Shown: positions 54,564 to 61,500 of the stretch, piece after piece
Layout: the number at the start of each line of letters is the position of its first letter
Numbering within the stretch: position 1 is the stretch's first letter
Assembly: GCA_964612485.1 (NCBI GenBank)
Contig: CAZTFF010000001.1
Span: 251,808 to 315,807, forward strand
Direction of reading: 5' to 3'
Source of the DNA: JAFGNV01 sp964612485
GTDB taxonomy: Bacteria; Chloroflexota; Anaerolineae; 4572-78; J111
DNA length: 64,000 nt
The notes under the pieces: generated by a model
What the model saw: only the letters and a program-made list of their open reading frames with translations
What the model was told of the DNA's origin: nothing
Databases searched by the model: none
Program-made: the position numbers and the translations under genes

Positions 54564-54641
54564 AATTATCTCCTTTGATTGATACTGGATCATTTTTTGA
54601 TTTCTGAATCACGATTACTTGTAGACAAAACGATGGTGGTT

Positions 54642-54699
54642 GTAAGGAGCAGGAAGTAGGAAACAGGTTGGCCCTGGCTCCCTACTCCTTACTCCTTAC
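54642..54699. repeat. Intergenic imperfect palindrome (GTAAGGAG type)
   Basis: GTAAGGAGCAGGAAGTAGG (54642-54660) and CCTACTCCTTACTCCTTAC (54681-54699) match as inverted repeats at 16 of 19 positions. It lies between the Pvc16-like gene and the sheath gene, with a T7 run right after it on the plus strand. In the minus-strand transcript it would form a stem in the sheath leader, possibly tuning sheath expression. Confidence 0.6.
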
Positions 54700-54767
54700 G
54701 CGCTTTTTTTACATTATTCCATATGATCGGTCTGGCCTCCTTTCCGGGGAAAATTTTCTGAGTCATT

Positions 54768-55589
54768 CTACACCTTTAACTCATAATCCGGGGCCGGAAC
54801 CTTGATTTTGCGCTGCCGAGGTTTGCGGCCTTTGACCACCACTTCCAGCGTATAGTCGCCGGCTTCCAAATTGCCGATTGTAAAGCGGCCCTCATCCTGC
54901 AAAGGAATTTCCATCCCTCGTTCCACCAGCGTCAGGGTGATGTTGTCTAACGATTTATCGCTTTCCACTTTCCCGCCGATTGACCAGTAAGCGCGGGACG
55001 GCGTCGGGCTTCTCATCAAACCGGGCAGTTGCTCAAACTGAAGTTCGCGGGTGCGAACCAGCGGCCCGGTCACCGGCGCGTACGGCGACAGCGTGAGCGT
55101 GATGGTGCAGGCAATGGCCGGGCGCATTTCATTGTCCAGCACGCTCCAAATGTCGGTGGCGTTTTGCAGGGCGTGAGGCTGGGCTACCTCTACAATGATG
55201 GCGGTAGGTTGATCTTGCAGCGATTCCGGCAAAATATCCGCCGGCAGTGTATTGTACCGGGCCAGCGCCATCAGGCTGCGGGTCAATAATCGATGTTCAT
55301 CCTCGGCTTCGGTGGCCCAGGCGGTAATCATATAGTGCAGGTCCACCCGCATCGGCGGGCGTTCCTGCGTGGCCTTGCCGTTGCCGCGGTTGGTTACCTG
55401 CCAATCCATTTGCGGCCGCAATTTGGTGTTTTCGTGCAGATCGTACAGAAACATGTTGAGCGTTGGCCGGCTCAACCGCGACGACCATTCCCGCTTGGGT
55501 TGTTCAAAGGTAATTTCTACCTCGCCGTTTTTGATGGGGATTTCGCGGATCAGCAACTCCCGCAGAGCTTCATCCAAATCTTCGATCAT
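54768..55589 (-). CDS. Pvc16/DUF4255-type tail terminator protein
   Basis: A 273-residue protein. The N-terminal 190 residues have RPTLNMFLYDLHENTKLRPQMDW, VDLHYMITAWATEAEDEHRLLTRSLMALARY and RPAIACTITLTLSPYAPV, the pattern of the DUF4255/Pvc16_N family that caps the sheath end. The C-terminal 75 residues form a carboxypeptidase-regulatory-like beta-sandwich (LQDEGRFTIGNLEAGDYTLEVVVKGRK). AGGAG lies seven bases before the ATG. Its start is 3 bases from the DUF4157 gene upstream, so the two are likely coupled. Confidence 0.9.
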   Translation of the reverse strand: MIEDLDEALRELLIREIPIKNGEVEITFEQPKREWSSRLSRPTLNMFLYDLHENTKLRPQMDWQVTNRGNGKATQERPPMRVDLHYMITAWATEAEDEHRLLTRSLMALARYNTLPADILPESLQDQPTAIIVEVAQPHALQNATDIWSVLDNEMRPAIACTITLTLSPYAPVTGPLVRTRELQFEQLPGLMRSPTPSRAYWSIGGKVESDKSLDNITLTLVERGMEIPLQDEGRFTIGNLEAGDYTLEVVVKGRKPRQRKIKVPAPDYELKV

Positions 55590-55592
55590 TGT

Positions 55593-56558
55593 TTAACTCC
55601 TGCCGGCGTCGGCCTCTTTGCCTGACGCCTTTTCCCGGCGCTGTACCGGTTTTTGCAAAATGTCTTCTTCCACCTCATCCTGCCGCTGGATGGGTTTTTC
55701 CAAAATATCCTCTTCCGGTGCATCCTGCCGCTGGATGGGTTTCTCCAAAATATCCTCTTCCGGTGCATCCTGCCGCTGGATGGGTTTTTCCAGAATATCC
55801 TCTTCCGGCGCATCCTGCCGTTGGATCGGTTTTTCCAGAATATCCTCTTCCAGTGCATCCTGTCGCTGGATGGGTTTTTCCAGAATATCCTCTTCCGGTG
55901 CGTCCTGCCGTTGAACGGAGTTGGCCATCCGGCTCTCCCCCATACTGCCGGACGTTTCCGTGGGGCCGGCGGGAGAAACAACTTTTTTGGCGACGTTGTC
56001 GGCCTCATGTTCGTAAGTGTCGTCCGGCTCGTTGACCTGCATGCCGTCGCCGCCCAGATCAACCTTACCCTCGCGCTGCTGCACCACGTGCGTTAATTCG
56101 TGCGCCAGCAACTCCTGCCCCGCCGAGGAGTGGGGATTGTATTCGCCCTGGCGGAAAAACACGTCGTTGCCGGTGGTAAAGGCCCGCGCTTGGAGCTGCT
56201 CGCTCAGATCGTGCGAGTCCGCATCGGCATGAACCCGCACCTCGCTAAAATCTTCCCCCAGCCGTTGGCTCATCTGCTGCTGCGTTTCATCTTTCAACGG
56301 CTCGCCCTGCCCGCGCTGTTGCTCGATGTCGGTCTGCACGTGGTCGTCAACCTGACGGTCTTCGCCCTGCAAACCTGGGGTTTCGCGCTGGGCCAGCAAT
56401 CGCTGCACGGCCCGGTTGCCAAAGTTCTGCTGCAACCCGGCCATGCCGCCGGGATCAACCCGGTTGGCCTTGGCCTGATCGGGCGTTGAAGTAGATTTCT
56501 CCGCTTTGGCCTGTTTTTTGTTTGATTTGCCTTCTCCGGCTCGTTGCGTTGTCATCAT
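55593..56558 (-). CDS. DUF4157 protein with six 15-residue tandem repeats; candidate injection-system cargo or loader
   Basis: A 321-residue protein. Residues 38-58 hold GMAGLQQNFGNRAVQRLLAQ, a motif shared with the next two cargo candidates. The DUF4157 core (about 95-165) has FSEVRVHADADSHDLSE, NDVFFRQGEYNPHSSAG and H153-E154-x-x-H157 in LLAHELTHVVQQ. Then come VNEPDDTYEHEADNVAKKV and six repeats of QRQDAPEEDILEKPI (residues 216-305). The ATG has AAGGA seven bases upstream. DUF4157 is known in eCIS loci; the HExxH suggests a protease, but few members have been shown to cut protein. Confidence 0.85.
   Translation of the reverse strand: MMTTQRAGEGKSNKKQAKAEKSTSTPDQAKANRVDPGGMAGLQQNFGNRAVQRLLAQRETPGLQGEDRQVDDHVQTDIEQQRGQGEPLKDETQQQMSQRLGEDFSEVRVHADADSHDLSEQLQARAFTTGNDVFFRQGEYNPHSSAGQELLAHELTHVVQQREGKVDLGGDGMQVNEPDDTYEHEADNVAKKVVSPAGPTETSGSMGESRMANSVQRQDAPEEDILEKPIQRQDALEEDILEKPIQRQDAPEEDILEKPIQRQDAPEEDILEKPIQRQDAPEEDILEKPIQRQDEVEEDILQKPVQRREKASGKEADAGRS
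55644..55913 (-). repeat. Six 45-base tandem repeats at the end of a DUF4157 gene
   Basis: Each unit encodes QRQD(A)(P)EEDILEKPI. The first five are nearly identical in both DNA and protein; the sixth differs more (QRQDEVEEDILQKPV). The identity at silent positions points to recent expansion by slippage or unequal exchange. The copy number may vary among strains. Confidence 0.92.
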
Positions 56559-56585
56559 ACACCATCCTTTCGTTCAAACACTGCG

Positions 56586-57425
56586 CTATGCGCCGTCTAC
56601 CGACCAGTGAACCGCATCCGCGTCGGTATCTTCGTAATGAATAACGCCATAGGCGGCCCCAATCTCGATCAGGAGCAGGTTGGTTTCATCATAAGGGCTG
56701 TCGCTGATCTCGATCTCTTCGCCCAGCGGGTCTTCCACCATCAACGGCGTGCCGCCGCCCCAGGAAACCCGCATATCGATGGCCTCGCCGCTGATGTGGC
56801 GCGAGTTCAACGGCGGCGGCGCTTCCAACTCATCGATGCCAAAGGCATCCACCATCTGGGCGGCGGCCAGTTGCGAGGCTTCCAGCGTGCCGTGCCACCA
56901 GCCAATTTCCAATTCCGGCGAAACATCGGCCTCAAACTCTATCTCGTCAATGGGCGGCACCTGCCGGGGATCGATCTCTTTATTGGTGATGAGCCAGGCA
57001 AAGTGCATCAAATAGACCCGTTCCGCCGGCCAGGTTGTCGATAGAATCTCCACCGCCGCGCCGGCCCGCTCCAGGGCGCTGATAAAACGGGCGACGTTCC
57101 GGCCAAAATCGGTTTCCAGATCCACCAGCTTGTGGCCGGCTTCAAATTTATCGACCCATTTGCTGCCGCTCAGATTCCGGTGGATTTCCTCCGGGACGGT
57201 TTCCGGCGATGTGGTCACCGCTTCCGGCAGCGTTTCGGTTTCGGTTTGTCGCTGCACCGTGGCCGCCTGCTCCTGGGCCAGCATCCGCTGCACTGCCCGG
57301 TTGCCCACACTCTGCTGCAAGCCGGCCAGCCCGGCGGCGTTGGGCGCGGGGCCGTGTCCTTCCAGCCGCTCATCCAGATGCCTGCGGCGTCGTTTGATTT
57401 TCTTGCGTTTTGTGGTCGATGCCAT
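56586..57425 (-). CDS. M15-type peptidase with an N-terminal injection-system cargo motif
   Basis: A 279-residue protein. A very basic start (KRKKIKRRRRHL) is followed by AGLAGLQQSVGNRAVQRMLAQ (about 32-51) and VQRQ, the same motif as in the neighbouring DUF4157 proteins, although this protein has no DUF4157. The C-terminal half has SRHISGEAIDM (H210, D217) and AVHWS (H273), the arrangement of M15/VanY-like metallopeptidases that cut peptidoglycan peptides. There is no signal peptide. Export through the eCIS is inferred from the motif and the location. The zinc-binding residues of the family are present, so an active enzyme is plausible. Confidence 0.75.
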   Translation of the reverse strand: MASTTKRKKIKRRRRHLDERLEGHGPAPNAAGLAGLQQSVGNRAVQRMLAQEQAATVQRQTETETLPEAVTTSPETVPEEIHRNLSGSKWVDKFEAGHKLVDLETDFGRNVARFISALERAGAAVEILSTTWPAERVYLMHFAWLITNKEIDPRQVPPIDEIEFEADVSPELEIGWWHGTLEASQLAAAQMVDAFGIDELEAPPPLNSRHISGEAIDMRVSWGGGTPLMVEDPLGEEIEISDSPYDETNLLLIEIGAAYGVIHYEDTDADAVHWSVDGA

Positions 57426-57431
57426 TCCCGA

Positions 57432-58484
57432 TTACTTTCCGTTTTGTTGCTGCTTCATTTCCTGCATCCAGGCCTGATAATCGCGGATGGCGCCGGCCAT
57501 CGCCTGTTCGCCCCAGCGTTCTTTGTAGGCGTCGAGGATTTGGTTGATCTCCTGGCCGACCGCCTGGCCCAAATGGGTTTCCAGATAGGCTTTGCAGCTT
57601 AAGAGCGCATACAAGACTTCGCGCCGGTTGTTCAAGCTTTCCTGAGCGCCGGCCAGCGCCACCGACGCGGCCAGGTATCGCACAAATCGCCCCAGGTCTT
57701 TAGCTTGTTGGGCGGCCCGGCGCACGGTTTCGGCCAGGTGGGCAGCCTGTTCGTAGCGCCCGGCCAGCAGCGCTTCGTTGGCTTGCTGAAGTTGCAGGTC
57801 GCCGGCAATATCAAACTGGCCGGCTCGGGCCGCTTCCCGCCGTATCGCGTCCAGCGCCTCCGTCGAGCCGCCTTCAAGCACGCTTTGCAAAATCTGCCGC
57901 TGGGCGCGCACGGTGAGGCCCATCTCAACATGATCGGTGCGCCCGGCCAACTCAATGGCCGTATCCAGGTCTTCAAGGGCCTGGTCAATATTTTTCAAGC
58001 AGACCTGGTAATTGGCCCGCAGGGTGAGCAGCTCGATCACCTGGGGCGCTTGCTGTTCTTCGTCAAGCTTATCAATCACTTTGCTGATCCGCTGCACCGC
58101 CGGCTCAAAATTTTGCTCTGCCGCTTCCAGCGCGGCCAGCTCCTTGAGGGCCTCCACTTCGTGCTCGTAATCTTCCATAGTGTGGTACAGCGAAACCGCG
58201 TTTTCCAGTAACTCGCGGGCTTTGGCCCGTTGGCCCGGTTCCAGGGCCATAGTTTTGCCCTGGGCCAGATGCACCAGGGCCATTTCGTCTACCCGGCCTT
58301 CTTCCTGGGCCAGTACGCCGGCTTTGGCCATTTCTTTGGCTGCCGCGCCCATCTCCATCGAAGCCACGTACAGCATCGCTTTTTGGGTGTGGGCCAGCGC
58401 TTCTCCGGCCCGGTTCCCGGCGCTTTTCATTTGTTTGATCTGGCGGTTGAGGTCGGCCAGTTTTTGCCTGGTTTTTTTGTTCAT
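57432..58484 (-). CDS. Tetratricopeptide-like helical repeat protein
   Basis: A 350-residue all-helical protein. TPR-like helix pairs run from about residue 20 to 320 (for example EALAHTQKAMLYVASMEM, AVSLYHTMEDYEHEVEALKE, IDQALEDLDTAIELAGRTD). No enzyme motif or membrane segment. It lies 6 bases from the peptidase gene and 93 bases from the 1765-residue gene, so it is part of the cluster. TPR proteins often act as chaperones, and a role in holding the M15 or DUF4157 cargo before loading is a reasonable guess. Confidence 0.75.
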   Translation of the reverse strand: MNKKTRQKLADLNRQIKQMKSAGNRAGEALAHTQKAMLYVASMEMGAAAKEMAKAGVLAQEEGRVDEMALVHLAQGKTMALEPGQRAKARELLENAVSLYHTMEDYEHEVEALKELAALEAAEQNFEPAVQRISKVIDKLDEEQQAPQVIELLTLRANYQVCLKNIDQALEDLDTAIELAGRTDHVEMGLTVRAQRQILQSVLEGGSTEALDAIRREAARAGQFDIAGDLQLQQANEALLAGRYEQAAHLAETVRRAAQQAKDLGRFVRYLAASVALAGAQESLNNRREVLYALLSCKAYLETHLGQAVGQEINQILDAYKERWGEQAMAGAIRDYQAWMQEMKQQQNGK

Positions 58485-58546
58485 TGTTATCGGTCGTTAA
58501 TAAGTCATTACCCTGGAGATTCTTTGGCTTCGCCTCAGAATGACAT

Positions 58547-58577
58547 GTCCGACACTTTTATTTCAAAGGTGTTGGAC
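58547..58577 (-). repeat. Hairpin directly after the 1765-residue gene
   Basis: GTCCGACAC (58547-58555) and GTGTTGGAC (58569-58577) form a 9-bp stem with one G-U pair, beginning at the base after the stop codon of the giant gene. No T-run follows, so it is more likely an RNA-processing or stability element in the long transcript than a terminator. Confidence 0.5.
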
Positions 58578-61500
58578 TTATACCTCCAGCGATTCAACCC
58601 GTTCCAGTTGGTCTTCGGGCGGCGCGCCCAAATCGGCGTCGAGTTCGGCAAAAATTTCTTCCCGGGCCGCGCTGTGTTCGTCGGCCCAGGCCTCGGCTTC
58701 ATCAACCGAGGCCATATATTCATCTTCAAGGCGGCCTTCTTCTTCGTTGACCATATCCAACTGCTCTTCATTGGCCGCGCCGGCCTCGTCCAATTCGCCC
58801 AAGCCTTCTTCGGCCTCGCCCTGTTTGTCGCTCAGATGATCTTCCATTTCGTCCAGTTGGTTGTGTGACTGCTCGGCCTCGCCCTGCACCGCCTGGGTGA
58901 TGGCCTGTTCCTGCGCGGTGCGGGCCTGGCCGGTTTGGGTGGCCTTGGCGGTCGAGTCGGTGGTTTGGGAGGTTTCGGTGGCCTGCTTGTTGGCCCCGGC
59001 GGCGTCCGCATCGCCCCCGCCGCCCAGGGCGGAGCCAAAACCAAAGCCCTCCATGATCTTGCCGAAAATTTTGGTAAAGAAATTATCGCCCTTACCGCTT
59101 TCCTGAGCCGTTTGCTGGGCCTGGCCCTCTTTCTCGGCAAAGGCATTGGTTTTGTCTATTTGCGCCTGTTCCTGTTTGACGGCGTCTTTTTGGTGCGCTT
59201 CAACCCCCTGTTTGTTGATGGCGGTGAATTTTTTCGCGCCTTCCAGTTCCACCATCTGGCCCTGGCCGTGTTGTTGAAACGCGCCGATCTGCTGTTGTTG
59301 CAGCAGCAAATCGTATTCTTCGCCCTGCACCTGGGCGTGGGCCATGGCCAGGCTTTGGATATTGTCGATCATGCCTTCGGGCGGTTCGGGCAGCATAGCT
59401 AACATCTGGGCCTGATAGCCGGCGTTCAGCATCGAGAAATATTCCATATCGCCGCCGCTTTCTTCCTCTTCTTCCGCTGCCATTTCCTCTTCAAATGTTT
59501 CCTCCGGTAGTTCTTCTTCGTAAAAATCCTCTTCCGCTTCTTCTTCGAACTCCTCTTCTTCCTCTTCCTCAAACTCCTCGTCTTCAAATTCTTCTTCTTC
59601 GCCCAGATCGGCTTCCGCTTCCGGCGCGGCCTCTTCTTCCGGTTCGGGGCCAAGGTCAATGGTTTCTTCTGCGTCCTCGTCTTCATCCGCCTGCCGCTGG
59701 ATGAATGAACCTGAACGGGCCATTTGCACCGGATCGGCCTTTCGTTGAACCGAATTATCAAGTTTTGCCTGGGCTTGAGCCGGCTGACCTTCCTGTTCAA
59801 CCAACCTTACGCGCTCATACCCCACAAATACATCGTAATCGGAATTGCTCCCCGTGATCTTCTGGCCGATGGGATTGTATTTGTATACTTTTTTATTACC
59901 CGCTTCTTCGTACTCCAGGTTGACTGATTGGGGCGACATCTTGATCTGGGTGGGGGTCACGTTGTCGGCGGCGTGGTACCCTTTGGTGACAGTCTCGTTG
60001 CGCAGTGGAAATTTGGTGATCTCTTGTTGCGTATTCCCGCCAATATAGAGATCGATGTCGGTGGCGGCCTCGCCCACGTCCTGGGTGATCCAGGCGGAGT
60101 TTCCGGGCGAAGAATCGCCGGTTTCACCCACCCGGCTGCCTTTCATAGTGATGATAAACGCGGTTTCCCCTTCATCGGCGCGTTTGGCATCGTTGGGCAG
60201 ATCGGGGATGATGGTGGAGATGGAAATTTTGAAGTTTCGGTTCTCATCGATAATTGTGCCCAGCGAGTCTTTTAGGCTGGTCTGTAATTCCGTTATCTGA
60301 TGGGCCAACGCTTCGTATTTGTCGGCTGTTTCCACTTTGGAACTGGAGGTGATGCCCCACGTACCTTGCGACCAGGCTTTCCCACCGCGTAAGGAATCGG
60401 CCCTGCCGGGATAGTCGGGGTCGTCTTTGTCTCCCACCCACCACTTTTTGGGGTCCAGGCCGCGAACTTTGTCATACGCTTCTTTAAGTTGCCCTGCGTC
60501 TTTAAGCGTTTGGGCGTCATCGGCGCGCTGCTTTTCGGTTTTGTATTCCTTGGCTTCCAGAGAGTTCTGCATTAGATTCTTGATAAGCTGTTGTCCCAGC
60601 TTGCCCGGTCCATGGCGCTGGCCGCCGCTGGGGTCGTTATTCATAATGAAACTGGCCAGTTTATTTTTTTTGGAGTCAGTGCCACTACGCCACTCGTCGG
60701 TTCCGCCTTTGAGAAGCCCTTGTTGGTATTTTTCCAGGTCCGCTTTGTGTTTGGCGGCTTGCTCAGCTTCATCTTTGCTTTTTGCGGCCAGTTTCTTTCT
60801 TATATCTGCATTTAGTACCTCATCACGCCTAATACGTTCCGCTTCTTTTGCTTCATCACGGCGCTGCTTGGCGGTTTTGTCTAATGCATCGGCTTGCGCA
60901 CGTAATTGTTCGGCTTCGGCATCGACAGCTTTTTTCTTTTTATGAATGGCGATAACTTCATCCAGGTTGTATTTGGGGTTTATTACTGCGTCATCATACT
61001 CTTTTTGGGCTGCCGCTTGTTTTTCTTGAGCGGTTTTGCGTTTATCTTTTGCTTGCGAAGCCAAATTCTGGGCTTCATCTCGGGCTGTATCTCGTTTGAG
61101 TTTTTGGTTATCAGCTTCGCTTCTATGAGCGCTTTCTTCATCTTCATGAATTTTTCGATAGGCTTCAGCGGTGGCACGGGTTGATTCGGCATCATCAAAA
61201 TCTGTTGTGGCCTTCTTGTATGGGTCTGTTTTCTGAAGTTGAGCCTCTGTCTCGGCTTTGGTTTTAGCTTCGTAATCACGAACAGATTTAGGTTTGATTG
61301 ATAATTCATCGGCGATCTCTTTTTTGCTTTTAGTGTACTTACTAAAAGTATCTTCTCGTCCCTTCTTGGTGGTAAGTTGGGCCACGCCGATATCTTTCGC
61401 CGTTCGAGTAAATGCACCAACAACACCGCTGCCTGAGAGATACTCTGTTTTAGTTTTTCCTGTTTTTTCATCTGTAGTTGTTTTGCCTAATTTTACTTCG

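Noticed and set aside
54700..54710. The 54642-54699 palindrome and following T-run as a plus-strand terminator.
   Set aside because: No plus-strand gene lies upstream for more than 24 kb, so there is nothing for it to terminate; listed as a palindrome only.
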